Assembly (NCBI GenBank): GCA_011365055.1
Contig: RDOG01000005.1
Location: 62,001-126,000, forward strand
Length of the DNA stretch: 64,000 bases
Source: Promethearchaeota archaeon
Lineage (GTDB): Archaea; Asgardarchaeota; Lokiarchaeia; Helarchaeales; RDOG01
Direction of reading: 5' to 3'
The notes under the pieces are model-generated. The model did not search any database, was not told where the DNA came from, and worked only from the letters and a program-made list of their open reading frames with translations. Made by a program: the position numbers and the translations under genes. Shown one piece after another: positions 53,874-62,520 of this stretch (its first letter is position 1; each line of letters starts with the position of its first letter).

Positions 53874-54314
53874 ATGTCAACTAATAAATCAATTAAAAAA
53901 ATCGCTATTGTTAGATGCGATAGAACTCAGGAATCTTGCCCTGGAACATCTTGTTTAATATCTTTTGCAGATAGAATTCATACTTTTAAAAATTATGATG
54001 AAAAGACGAAATTGGTAGGTTTTTTTTCTTGTGGCGGGTGTCCTGGAAGACGTATTTTCAGATTAATTAGAAATCTTAAGGAAGAAAGTGGTATTGATGT
54101 TGTACATGTTGCTTCCTGTATTTTAAAGGAGGAACCTTTTCCTAAATGTCTCCATAAAAAAGACATCATACAATCAATAAAAAAAATGGGTGTTGATGTT
54201 GTATTAGGCAGTGATGATAAGTGGGAAAAGGAAGTTAAACTTAAAGAAGAAAGAAAAAAAATTGAAGCGTATGAAGAGAATGATGAAATATTAGAGGGAG
54301 CATCACACTGGTAA
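53874..54314 (+). CDS. CGGC-domain protein
   Basis: 146 residues; ATG 3 bp after the ferredoxin stop, with GAGG at 11 nt. Signature CGGC appears as FFSCGGCPGRRIFRLIRNL, with ESCPGTSCLISFADRIHTF and VVHVASCILKEEPFPKC before and after. Cysteines suggest Fe-S or metal binding. CGGC proteins recur in anaerobes beside redox genes. It closes the DUF166 operon. Function is not known. Confidence 0.86.
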   Translation: MSTNKSIKKIAIVRCDRTQESCPGTSCLISFADRIHTFKNYDEKTKLVGFFSCGGCPGRRIFRLIRNLKEESGIDVVHVASCILKEEPFPKCLHKKDIIQSIKKMGVDVVLGSDDKWEKEVKLKEERKKIEAYEENDEILEGASHW

Positions 54315-54345
54315 TTAATTAATACTTTTTTTCTAAAATATTTAT

Positions 54346-54549
54346 TTATTCTTTTAAAAATTCGCATGCATCATTTACAATCTTGTCTTCAATATCTTTT
54401 ACTTTATGCCTAACGAAAAATGTTATAAATTCTTCGATTTTTTCAGGATTTTTTCTTAATTCTGGATGTTTTTGGCATAAAAGATTCAAACAATGCATTA
54501 AAAATGGAATAAATCTTTGATTTCTTGCAATAATTTCTTCTACTAACAT
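54346..54549 (-). CDS. Small helical protein
   Basis: 67 residues from an ATG. It is all helical with basic and acidic patches (IIARNQRFIPFLMHCLNLLC, HPELRKNPEKIEEFITFFV). No family recognised. It converges on the CGGC gene. Conserved-looking amphipathic character supports it as a real gene. Confidence 0.55.
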   Translation of the reverse strand: MLVEEIIARNQRFIPFLMHCLNLLCQKHPELRKNPEKIEEFITFFVRHKVKDIEDKIVNDACEFLKE

Positions 54550-55165
54550 TTTTTTACTACCGATATTATCTTTTTTTTGTTTATTACTCGTTTCAATTTT
54601 TAAAAATCAACTGGTAATATTTAAACTTGTGCTTTTTTCAATGCTATATCCATTTAGCTACAAATGTAATATTTTCTTGTTTAAATGTTTTTAGATTTTC
54701 AAAGAAATAAGAATAATTTAAAAAATCGCTCTTAAATTATATGATCGTATTTATAATTGAGATATTATTATTGGAGAAAAAAACTTAGAATATAGAATAT
54801 AAATAAAAAGTAGAATTAACTGATAAAAGTTGAAAATTTTATTAGCATGTACTAATCAAGATATCTGATTATTTTTCATTTTTATTGATAATTTTGAATA
54901 AAAAGCTTCCATATTATGATTAAATAGTTAATAAAGTTATCTTAAATTTTATAACAATAAAACATGTAATTTAGATAAAATACGGTAAATTTTCTTATTT
55001 TTTTTTAAAATGAACAATTAGAAATCTATTTCTTAAGAAAAAAGGTTTTTTTCAACTTATTTTCCATTTTTGAGATATTGATTCCTCTTTGTCAAAAGCG
55101 AGAATCAAAATTTAAAAAATTCATATAATTAAATGAAGCCTTATAAAATTTCCAAAAGGTGAGAA
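54550..55165 (+). other. Gene-free AT-rich stretch
   Basis: About 620 bp between the small helical gene and the DUF4382 gene. No open frame with a ribosome site, no tRNA and no direct repeat was seen. T-runs at 54582-54588 and 55002-55010 are the only clear signals. A promoter for the 55166 operon should lie near its right end (TATA-like TATAATTAAAT at 55124-55134). Confidence 0.5.
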
Positions 55166-55672
55166 ATGATGAATAAAAAGCTATTATTAATTCCCATTTT
55201 GGTTGTAAGCTTAATAACGGTGGGATTCATTTCATACTTTGCCATTTCAATGGTTAGTCCTCTTCAAGTATCAATAAAAGATGCTCCCTATGATGGTCTT
55301 GTTAGCATCAATGCAGATGTGGCTTCCGTAGAACTCCGACAAAATGGAATTGGTCGCTGGTATACGATAATTAATGCTGAAAGAGTATGTAATTGCTCGG
55401 TTACAGGAGAAGAACAAGAAATTTGTAAAGCGAACCTTCCTGCAGGAACATATGATACAATTAGAATTAAATTTAACAGAATTAGATTACAATATAATAA
55501 TGGAAGTCTATACGAAGTAACTAAATTCAATAACATGAATGCAATACAAAACACATGGATTGAAATTCCTATTAACTTCATCTATGATGGTGTTGGTGGT
55601 AAAATTCTATTCGACATAACAATCGATGATAATTCAACTGCTGTAGTTACAATATTATATGCAACCCCTTGA
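55166..55672 (+). CDS. Signal-anchored DUF4382 domain protein
   Basis: 168 residues from an ATG (second ATG adjacent) with AAGGTGAG upstream. One N-terminal hydrophobic helix (LLLIPILVVSLITVGFISYF) leads to a DUF4382-like beta-sandwich: LQVSIKDAPYDGLVSINADV, VASVELRQNGIGRWYTII, then LPAGTYDTIRIKFNRIRLQY. It resides on the outside of the membrane. First of three genes (55166-56801) that end in a membrane-bound winged-helix protein. It may be a surface or envelope component. Confidence 0.78.
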   Translation: MMNKKLLLIPILVVSLITVGFISYFAISMVSPLQVSIKDAPYDGLVSINADVASVELRQNGIGRWYTIINAERVCNCSVTGEEQEICKANLPAGTYDTIRIKFNRIRLQYNNGSLYEVTKFNNMNAIQNTWIEIPINFIYDGVGGKILFDITIDDNSTAVVTILYATP

Positions 55673-55688
55673 TAAGAAAAGGAAAATA

Positions 55689-56291
55689 ATGATAAGTATG
55701 AAATCAAAAAAAATTTTAATTCTTTTTTTATTTTTATCTTTTTTTTTATCGTCATTTATATTGATACCTCTATCTGCTTCGCCCAATTATGGGATTAAAA
55801 ATGGCTCTCAATATCAATGGCTTATCAATGAAAATACTCATCAAGGAATGGTACAATCAAATTTGATAGCAACTTTTAATATGAAAACAAATATGGTACA
55901 AATTTCTAAAACTTTCAATTCAAATGGTTCAAGAATTCAATATAACCTTGCTATTGAATCATTTAACAAATGTATTGTTGATTTAAATACAAGAAATGGC
56001 CGTCTGAACTTTTTTTATACTGGGAAAGGTGCGATGTATTTTCCCCGAAATGTAATAATAACAGAATTAAATAGTGAAACCAAAATCTCTGATTATGATT
56101 CTGGTATAGTTTTATATTACAAATCGAATAACGAAGAGTATACATTAATCAGCGGCGAAATCTCGATTACTTGGTTTATTTGGGTGATATTAACTATAAC
56201 AATAAGTTTAAGTTTATTATCAGTTTTCTTAATTTATAAAAGACTTAAAAAACCAAGCCCTGTATTGGTATATGGAATTAATCAGAAATAA
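55689..56291 (+). CDS. Secreted/anchored protein with C-terminal membrane helix
   Basis: 200 residues from an ATG with AAAGGA at 6-nt spacing, 16 bp after the DUF4382 stop. A signal peptide (KKILILFLFLSFFLSSFILI) opens a ~130-residue outer domain (GIKNGSQYQWLINENTHQGM, LNFFYTGKGAMYFPRNVI), and a C-terminal helix (FIWVILTITISLSLLSVFLI) ends in a basic tail. No known family is recognised. Operon mates place it in an envelope-linked signalling unit. Confidence 0.68.
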   Translation: MISMKSKKILILFLFLSFFLSSFILIPLSASPNYGIKNGSQYQWLINENTHQGMVQSNLIATFNMKTNMVQISKTFNSNGSRIQYNLAIESFNKCIVDLNTRNGRLNFFYTGKGAMYFPRNVIITELNSETKISDYDSGIVLYYKSNNEEYTLISGEISITWFIWVILTITISLSLLSVFLIYKRLKKPSPVLVYGINQK

Positions 56292-56309
56292 CGGATCATT
56301 TACCATGGA

Positions 56310-56801
56310 TTGATTTTTTTGGATTCAAAGAGAACTGTCTATCAATTTTTAATAATTTTTTCTGGTCTGATTTTATTTTTTTTTGCTATAACAATCTGGT
56401 GGTTATCCTTAGCTAATCAGGAATTAATGATCTGGAGTATTATTCTTTTTTTTGTTTCATTTATTCTGATGTTTAATGCAATTTTTTATATCATCTTTGA
56501 TTTGCAAAAAAGATTGGAAAAAATTGAGTTGATTTACAAGATTAAAAATATTGAAAATGAAAATCTAGTAAAGGATCTTGATATTAAAATAGTTTCTTTG
56601 AATAATTGGGAGAAAAGAATAATTAATTTACTAAAAAAAAGTGATAATGAATTGACTCAAACTGAATTAAAGGAATTAACTGGTTTATCAAGATCAAATA
56701 TAAGTAATTATATAAATTCTTTAGAACAATTGAAAATTATAAGAAAAGAACCTTATAAAAGAACTAATAAAATAATTCTTTTGAAAAATATTATTGATTA
56801 A
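56310..56801 (+). CDS. Membrane-bound winged-helix protein
   Basis: 163 residues; TTG at 56310. Two hydrophobic helices (about 13-33 and 40-65), then a coiled segment (LQKRLEKIELIYKIKNIENE), and a winged helix at the C-terminus (WEKRIINLLKKSDNELTQTE, LKELTGLSRSNISNYINSLE). The N-terminal membrane hairpin with a cytoplasmic DNA-binding domain resembles archaeal membrane-bound regulators. It could transmit a surface signal from the two proteins upstream. Confidence 0.72.
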   Translation: MIFLDSKRTVYQFLIIFSGLILFFFAITIWWLSLANQELMIWSIILFFVSFILMFNAIFYIIFDLQKRLEKIELIYKIKNIENENLVKDLDIKIVSLNNWEKRIINLLKKSDNELTQTELKELTGLSRSNISNYINSLEQLKIIRKEPYKRTNKIILLKNIID

Positions 56802-56960
56802 TCCGTTCAAAAAGTAAAAAATTTAAACCCGCAATGTATTTTGAGTTAACCATTTGAGAAATTTTAATAAAGATGTATAAATTTTAATTGATTTGTAATA
56901 TTTACACTGACGATAAATAACTAATAAAAATATTTTTTTCAAGAATTTAGGTGATTGATA

Positions 56961-57479
56961 TTGAATTTGGGTGGGAAAAGAGTAATAATTTTGGTTGAAA
57001 CTTTATATGAAGACATAGAATTGTGGTATCCATATTATAGATTAACTGAGGAAGGTGCCACGGTTTTATTAGCTAGTTCTGGATCTGGTTTAGAATTTAA
57101 AGGCAAGTATGGTTATCCAGCTAAGAGTGATCTTGCCGCTAAGGACGTAAATATTGATGAAATAGATGCAATATTGATACCGGGAGGTTTTGCGCCAGAT
57201 TATTTGAGAAGATACGAAGTAATTAACAATTTAGTGAAAAGAGCATTTGATAAAGGCAAAATAATTGCTGCTATCTGTCATGGACCTTCTGTACTAATAG
57301 ATGCTGGTATTTTAAAAGGTAAAAAGGCAACTTCTTTCATGGCTATCAAAGTAGATCTAATTAATGCAGGTGCAACTTATCTGGATCAAGAAGTTGTTCA
57401 AGATGGTAATTTAATTACATCCCGTAAACCTGCCGATTTACCTGCCTATTGTAAGAAAATTATCTCCCTCTTATCATAA
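56961..57479 (+). CDS. DJ-1/PfpI family protein
   Basis: 172 residues from a TTG at 56961 with GGTGAT 5 nt upstream; TTGs at 56955 and 56967 are possible. The nucleophile elbow AAICHGPSVLIDAGIL has the catalytic cysteine, VETLYEDIELWYPYYRL holds the glutamate, and ILIPGGFAPDYLRRYEVI matches the family. PfpI/DJ-1 proteins act as deglycases, glyoxalases or proteases. It is 21 bp upstream of AfpA and may share its transcript. Confidence 0.9.
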   Translation: MNLGGKRVIILVETLYEDIELWYPYYRLTEEGATVLLASSGSGLEFKGKYGYPAKSDLAAKDVNIDEIDAILIPGGFAPDYLRRYEVINNLVKRAFDKGKIIAAICHGPSVLIDAGILKGKKATSFMAIKVDLINAGATYLDQEVVQDGNLITSRKPADLPAYCKKIISLLS

Positions 57480-57500
57480 TAGGATTAAATGGTGAAATAA

Positions 57501-58052
57501 ATGGGAAAAAATAAAAAAATTTGTTGGGGAATAACAGGTGCAGGCGATTATATATTGGAAACAATAGAAATAATGGAAAAAATAAGAAAAGAATATGATT
57601 TTAAGATAACGATTATTATATCCACCGAAGGTGTTACAGTTTTAAAATGGTATAAACTATTAAATAAATTACAGGAAACTTTTGAAGACGTTAGAATAGA
57701 AAAGGGTCCAAATATTCCTTTTATAATTGGTCCGCTTCAAACAGGATCTTATAAATTTCTTTTTGTCTCCCCTTTAACTGGTAACTCCACAGCAAAAGTA
57801 GCATTAGGAATTGCAGATACTTTAATAACAAATGCAATATCTCAAACAATGAAAGGTAATATTCCTGTATATGTATATCCTGTTGATCAGAAAGAAGGAG
57901 AACTAACTACTATTCTACCAAATGGAAAAAAATTGACTTTAAAATCAAGAAAAATAGATTTACAACATGTTGAAAATCTTAGAAAAATGGATGGAATAGA
58001 AGTACTATCTCATCCCAATGAAATCTTAGAAATAATTAAGAAATATCTGTAA
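57501..58052 (+). CDS. afpA: Archaeoflavoprotein AfpA-type flavoprotein
   Basis: 183 residues from an ATG with GGTGAA upstream. The fold is the flavoprotein/phosphopantothenoylcysteine-decarboxylase type: KKICWGITGAGDYILETIEI, then VTVLKWYKLLNKLQ, IPFIIGPLQTGSYKFLFVSP and TGNSTAKVALGIADTLITNA. The last motif is shared with AfpA, an FMN protein that receives electrons from iron-sulfur flavoprotein in Archaeoglobus. The Isf-like protein at 9598-10383 is a plausible partner, though not nearby. Confidence 0.87.
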   Translation: MGKNKKICWGITGAGDYILETIEIMEKIRKEYDFKITIIISTEGVTVLKWYKLLNKLQETFEDVRIEKGPNIPFIIGPLQTGSYKFLFVSPLTGNSTAKVALGIADTLITNAISQTMKGNIPVYVYPVDQKEGELTTILPNGKKLTLKSRKIDLQHVENLRKMDGIEVLSHPNEILEIIKKYL

Positions 58053-58067
58053 AATCAGAAATAACCA

Positions 58068-58979
58068 TCATTTCTTTTTAGTTTTTGAAATTTTTTTAAC
58101 TTTAGAAGAAGATTTTTTTTCTTTTATTGGTTTAACTTTTTCTTCAATCTTTTTAGTTTCTTTTTCAATTATCTTTGCTTTTGTTTTTTTGGGTTCGTCA
58201 GATTTTTTCTTAGCTTTTGGTTTTTTAGTTAGTTTTTGAACTTTTTTCTTCTCTTCCGCTTTCTTTTTTGCTTCTTCTTCAGCTTTAACTTTCTCATCTT
58301 CTAATTTTTCTAATTTCGAAATTTTTTTGATTTCTTTAGAGACTTTTTTCTCAGGTTTTTTTTCTAAATCAGCCTTTCTAGGTTTTTTTATCTTCTTTTT
58401 CTTCATTTCTAACTTTTTCTTTTTCTCATCTTCGACTTTCCGTTTAGCTTCTTCTTCGGCTTTTCGTTTAGCTTCTTCTTCGGCTTCTTTCTTAGCCTTT
58501 TCTTCCGTCTCTTTCGCAGCACCCTTCAAATCAGGAAAATTTTTAGGTTCTTCGCCTTCATCTACCATAATTGTTTGCGCACCATACATACGCTCTGAAG
58601 ATTTCAGTCTAGTAGCAGCAGTACCCGCACGGTAACGTTCACCGGGAGATGTAAATTTACCTTTCCAAACGAAAATAATGTTTTGATTTTTATCAGCAAC
58701 TAAAGCAACTGTATCTGAATCTAAATTTGTTGCTTTTATAATATTGTCCCCTTTTTGATGAAAAATGAGAATTTTTTCCTTTTTATCCTCAATTTTTTCA
58801 TCCATGCGAAATTTAATCCCTACTGGCTCTGATGGTTCACCCGATCCAGTAATATAACCACAAGCAGGACATTTTTTAAATTTGATTTGACCTGATTCTT
58901 CATCTTTCTCCTCAATCATTGGTCCTCCGCATCTTGGACATAAACTTCGTGGTTTTTTATGAAAATCTCGAATCACCAT
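58068..58979 (-). CDS. Zinc-ribbon protein with gelsolin-like domain and lysine-rich tail
   Basis: 303 residues from an ATG at 58979 with a GTGAT ribosome site 4 nt upstream. A zinc ribbon (Cys14, 17, 37, 40; CPRCGGPMIEE, CPACGYITG) is followed by a segment at about 67-152 that matches a gelsolin domain: DTVALVADKNQNIIFVWKGK, SPGERYRAG and TIMVDEGEEPKNF. Family motifs are the VxL-D-x-IFVWxG core and the EGEEPxxF end. After 155 a ~150-residue K/E-rich tail contains a 24-bp DNA repeat (58441-58488) encoding KRKAEEEA. Gelsolin modules bind and sever actin; Asgard gelsolin proteins are known. This one has a single domain and a zinc ribbon. Confidence 0.75.
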   Translation of the reverse strand: MVIRDFHKKPRSLCPRCGGPMIEEKDEESGQIKFKKCPACGYITGSGEPSEPVGIKFRMDEKIEDKKEKILIFHQKGDNIIKATNLDSDTVALVADKNQNIIFVWKGKFTSPGERYRAGTAATRLKSSERMYGAQTIMVDEGEEPKNFPDLKGAAKETEEKAKKEAEEEAKRKAEEEAKRKVEDEKKKKLEMKKKKIKKPRKADLEKKPEKKVSKEIKKISKLEKLEDEKVKAEEEAKKKAEEKKKVQKLTKKPKAKKKSDEPKKTKAKIIEKETKKIEEKVKPIKEKKSSSKVKKISKTKKK

Positions 58980-59132
58980 AATTATCACTTCTTCATATTA
59001 CATTTCTTCAAAAATTAATTATTTATTAAAATCTATTTTCATGTAATTAAATCATTTGTTTGATTCCATTCAATCATATCAGATTAAGTAAGATTTGAAA
59101 AATAAAATCAATTTTTTTAATTATTTCTCTTT

Positions 59133-59576
59133 TTAATCACTTTCTCGTTCCATTACAAAAAAAATCTCTTTAAATCCAAATTTTTCAAATAATTTAATGA
59201 GATTTTCATTTTGCCGACGAGCATTAATTTGAATACTTGATATTTTATAATCATCACAAAATTCAATAGCGGCATCTAATAATGCACTACCAATTCCTTC
59301 GTGTCTTACTTTTTCGTCAACAACAAAGTTTTGTAATTGTGCTAATTGAGCTCCAGAATAGGGATCTCGACCAACATCGACTAATATCATACCAATAATA
59401 TCACCATTTTCTTCTTCAGCAACAAATATACCTTTGGGATTTGTTTCAAATTTATATTTTAAATCTAATACCCATGATTCTTCGTAAAAGGTTCTGTCAT
59501 ATCTCTTACATAACTGTCTCATTAATTTTTTCAGCTGAAAAATATCTTCCATGCGTCCATTTCGAACATTGACCAT
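59133..59576 (-). CDS. GNAT-family N-acetyltransferase
   Basis: 147 residues from an ATG with GGAGG 8 nt upstream. It has VNVRNGRMEDIFQLKKLMRQ, then GDIIGMILVDVGRDPYSGAQ and VDEKVRHEGIGSALLDAAIE, the acetyl-CoA loop (R-x-x-G-I-G), and NENLIKLFEKFGFKEI. A complete GNAT with acetyl-CoA binding intact. The acceptor is unknown. It stands alone. Confidence 0.9.
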   Translation of the reverse strand: MVNVRNGRMEDIFQLKKLMRQLCKRYDRTFYEESWVLDLKYKFETNPKGIFVAEEENGDIIGMILVDVGRDPYSGAQLAQLQNFVVDEKVRHEGIGSALLDAAIEFCDDYKISSIQINARRQNENLIKLFEKFGFKEIFFVMERESD

Positions 59577-59708
59577 GATAAATCCTCCAAAAAAATTCTA
59601 TAAAATATAAATATGAATAGCTTTTCATTGATTTTTAATTTTTCATAAGAATAAAATCGAAAAATAAAAGTTCATTAATGGAATTAAAAGAAAAAAGAAA
59701 GAAATAGG

Positions 59709-60536
59709 TTATTCTGGTTTAGCTGCAAAATCCATTTTAGATAGAAGTTTACCATCTGTATCATGTGGTGCTCGATATACTTTATTCATACCTTTATCGA
59801 GTTCTCGTGCTTCATCAACTAATTTGGCTGCATGACGTAGAAGTTCATGAGCGGCTCCAACCTTTGGCATGTAATCTTCTCGACCCTTCGTCTTAAAACA
59901 CGCATCTACATTCATATCAGCAACCGCTACGCATGCTTGAAAAGCTGCCATGGCTTTATTTTGAGCATACGGGTTTCCAAAGTTTGCAGCAGTAGTAGCT
60001 TTTACCCAAGTTATTACAACTTGAGGTAGTTTTGGAGTTTGACCATCTTTCAATGCAGTAATTACATCTTCAATAGCAGAAGCAATTAGTTTTACCACAC
60101 CTGTTCCTGCTAAGACTCTAATCATATCTGAATTAAAAAATACCATTTCAGTAGGATCTAAAAAAGGTCTTCTTGCACCAATCATAGCATCACACGTGAT
60201 GATGAAGTAACCCATCTTCTTTTCGGCAATTTCGTCAACTGCTCTTTTACCGGGAGCATCAGAAATTATAATTGAGGGAATACTTGCAGATTGTAATAAT
60301 TCTCGTGCTTTCTTTGGTCCAGGAAGTGCTGTATTAGGAGAAATAAATAATACTAGTGAAGGTTTTTGCTCAATCATCATCTTAGTGGCACCTTCACATT
60401 GTTCAGGACCAAGTTTTGGACCAGATCCGGTAGTAACAATGTCAATATCTTCTCTATCGGCTCGTTCATCTAACATTAAGTCCAATATAGGAGATAGTCC
60501 AATGTTTCCACATTTGATAATTCCAATCTTCATCAT
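59709..60536 (-). CDS. mtd: F420-dependent methylene-tetrahydromethanopterin dehydrogenase
   Basis: 275 residues from an ATG with GAGGAAG upstream. It interconverts methylene- and methenyl-tetrahydromethanopterin with coenzyme F420 (EC 1.5.98.1). Signatures: KIGIIKCGNIGLSPILDLML, VTTGSGPKLGPEQCEGATKM, LVLFISPNTALPGPKKAREL, IIISDAPGKRAVDEIAEK and FIITCDAMIGARRPFLDPTE. This shows an H4MPT-type C1 branch and F420 use. The two ferredoxin genes upstream on the same strand may belong with it. Length is normal. Confidence 0.96.
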   Translation of the reverse strand: MMKIGIIKCGNIGLSPILDLMLDERADREDIDIVTTGSGPKLGPEQCEGATKMMIEQKPSLVLFISPNTALPGPKKARELLQSASIPSIIISDAPGKRAVDEIAEKKMGYFIITCDAMIGARRPFLDPTEMVFFNSDMIRVLAGTGVVKLIASAIEDVITALKDGQTPKLPQVVITWVKATTAANFGNPYAQNKAMAAFQACVAVADMNVDACFKTKGREDYMPKVGAAHELLRHAAKLVDEARELDKGMNKVYRAPHDTDGKLLSKMDFAAKPE

Positions 60537-60705
60537 TAGAAATAACTTCCTCTTAAAATTAATTTTAAGATTAATATCTTGATTAACTCAAAATTATTTT
60601 TTAATCTTTTTACATAGTCAAAAATAGAGATTTCGGAAAAAATATTAGTAAAACATTAAATAAAAGAAAATAGGACGCTTTAACAAGAATATAAAGTAAA
60701 ATATT

Positions 60706-61386
60706 TCATTTTTGAGGAGATTTCAAAGGTGTTGTTAATTTAGATACGATATTTGGCCAGAATGGATCTGTAAATTCGCCAGAATATTTAACTTTAGTTC
60801 TCTTTAATTCAATGGATTCACTAGGGCATGAATTAACACAAGCACCGCAAAATATACATTTTTCTTTATCTACTTGAACCTTTGGTGATTTATCCCAGGG
60901 ATGTTCAGATTTCGGTATTGAAATTGCACCAGTTGGACATACGATTTCACAGCTACTGCAACCTCCAGGACACAAATCACTATTGATGGTAATTTCACCC
61001 TCAAAATAACTTTTTGCTTTATTCTTATTTTTCAACTCAACGAATTCAACTTCTAGTTTTGGTACCGCTTTTTCTTTTTGAATTTGATCGTTTGGATTCC
61101 CATCGATTTCTACTGCAATTGCACCAAAAGGACATAAGTACATGCATAAACCACAAAAACTACATTGATTTTGGTCAAACACCACTTTTGGTACTTTAGA
61201 ACCCCTCAGAGTTGCTGCGACTGGTCCTCTCGAGATTGCTTCCTTTGGACAAACAATCTTACACGTTTGACATCCTACACATTTTTCTTGATCATGAGTT
61301 AAACTCAATCTCGTTGTAAGCATCTTTAAGCTAATTTGTTGATTTTTATCATCAATTTTTCTTTTATAAGCTGGAATAGACATCAT
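60706..61386 (-). CDS. Polyferredoxin with four 4Fe-4S clusters (FwdF-like)
   Basis: 226 residues from the ATG at 61386, after TTGGAGG; a longer frame begins inside the upstream gene. Four cluster motifs are seen: CVGCQTCKIVCPKEAI, CSFCGLCMYLCPFGAI, CPGGCSSCEIVCPTGAI and CIFCGACVNSCPSESI. It resembles the polyferredoxin FwdF/FmdF of formylmethanofuran dehydrogenase. No fwd catalytic subunit is present. It probably hands electrons to or from Mtd-linked C1 enzymes. The adjacent small ferredoxin gene is 22 bp upstream. Confidence 0.9.
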   Translation of the reverse strand: MMSIPAYKRKIDDKNQQISLKMLTTRLSLTHDQEKCVGCQTCKIVCPKEAISRGPVAATLRGSKVPKVVFDQNQCSFCGLCMYLCPFGAIAVEIDGNPNDQIQKEKAVPKLEVEFVELKNKNKAKSYFEGEITINSDLCPGGCSSCEIVCPTGAISIPKSEHPWDKSPKVQVDKEKCIFCGACVNSCPSESIELKRTKVKYSGEFTDPFWPNIVSKLTTPLKSPQK

Positions 61387-61408
61387 TTTTGCCTCCAAAT
61401 AAATTATA

Positions 61409-61645
61409 TTATTTTTCACGTAATTCTATGTGAATTGCATCAACAGAACACGCTTCTAAACAAACTCCACAACCATCGCATAATTCTGGATCAATAACTT
61501 TACATTTTCCAGCAATTATACGTAATAAATCTTTTTTTTCTACTTGAGCACCAATAGGGCAAGCGGTTACGCAATCACCACATCCGGTGCATCTTATATC
61601 ATTAATTACTGGTAAATATATTCTTAGTTCAGTAAGTTCGGACAT
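61409..61645 (-). CDS. Two-cluster ferredoxin
   Basis: 78 residues from an ATG at 61645 with GGTGA 7 nt upstream. Two 4Fe-4S motifs: CTGCGDCVTACPIGAQ and CDGCGVCLEACSVDAI. A short soluble electron carrier, probably co-transcribed with the polyferredoxin. The polyferredoxin gene follows directly. Confidence 0.92.
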   Translation of the reverse strand: MSELTELRIYLPVINDIRCTGCGDCVTACPIGAQVEKKDLLRIIAGKCKVIDPELCDGCGVCLEACSVDAIHIELREK

Positions 61646-61842
61646 GATTCGATTCACCTAAAGAAAATAGATTACTCAAGATTTAGTATTAAAAAAGGGA
61701 TTTAAAAGTTTTTTTTGAGATGGATATAATTTCAAATTTTCACTTTATTATCAATATTGATTTATGTCATGCTACCAATTATTTTATTTATTTTAAAAAA
61801 ACTCTTGAATTGATCATAGAAAAAATAAATAGTTGAATTAAA

Positions 61843-62520
61843 ATGAAATTAGCGAAAAAAACAATTCCCCTAATTGTAGTTCTTTCTTTTTTAATGGTTT
61901 TCACGATAATGGGAACTGTAAATGCTATAAATTATGATCCAGCACCAATTAATGACTTTGTAGATGATGTCTTAAAAGTAAATATAAGCGATTTAAGCGA
62001 CTATGAAATTGGAGATTTCGTTGATGGAATTGACATTGTTAGTTTGATTAGATCAGGCCAGAATGTATCCATAACTTTTCAAGCTAACTGGCTCGTGAGT
62101 AGCAACAATGCAACATGTAATATTTCAATTGATAGTAATCTTGATGGAAATGATGATTATAAACTAGTTTGGAATACAAGTAACGAGGTATTTATCTATC
62201 GAAATTCAACAGATAATTATTGGAATGGTACTCATTGGTCTGCACTTTCAGAAGCAATTTCAATTGGTGAAGCATCAGGAACCTCAATTACTGCAAATGT
62301 TAGCACAGCTATCACATTAAATGGAACCGAACAATATTATGCGATTACGGGAATATTGGTAGTTGGTACAACAAGTTATACATACGGAGATTATGCGCCC
62401 GCTTTACCTTATGACATCCCTCAAGTTCCAGGATTTACAGAAATTTTAGTAATTGTGGGACTTCTAGGAGCAATAACGGCATTGTTAATTCATAAAAGAA
62501 AAACTATTATTATATCCTAA
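61843..62520 (+). CDS. Secreted surface protein with C-terminal PGF-type anchor
   Basis: 225 residues from an ATG. A signal peptide (KKTIPLIVVLSFLMVFTIMG) is followed by an acidic, Asn/Ser/Thr-rich outer domain with several sequons (NVSITFQANWLVSSNNATCN, NSTDNYWNGTHW). The C-terminus reads QVPGFTEILVIVGLLGAITA and LLIHKRK: a PGF motif, a hydrophobic helix and a basic tail, as in archaeal PGF-CTERM/Loki- or Heimdall-CTERM anchors. It shares this end with the pseudogene at 3376-3825. Function is unknown. A T-run follows the stop. Confidence 0.78.
   Translation: MKLAKKTIPLIVVLSFLMVFTIMGTVNAINYDPAPINDFVDDVLKVNISDLSDYEIGDFVDGIDIVSLIRSGQNVSITFQANWLVSSNNATCNISIDSNLDGNDDYKLVWNTSNEVFIYRNSTDNYWNGTHWSALSEAISIGEASGTSITANVSTAITLNGTEQYYAITGILVVGTTSYTYGDYAPALPYDIPQVPGFTEILVIVGLLGAITALLIHKRKTIIIS

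Noticed and set aside
58441..58488. 24-bp tandem repeat as a CRISPR or minisatellite
   Set aside because: Only two units, in frame, encoding the EEAKRK tail of the gelsolin-like protein. It is low-complexity coding sequence.
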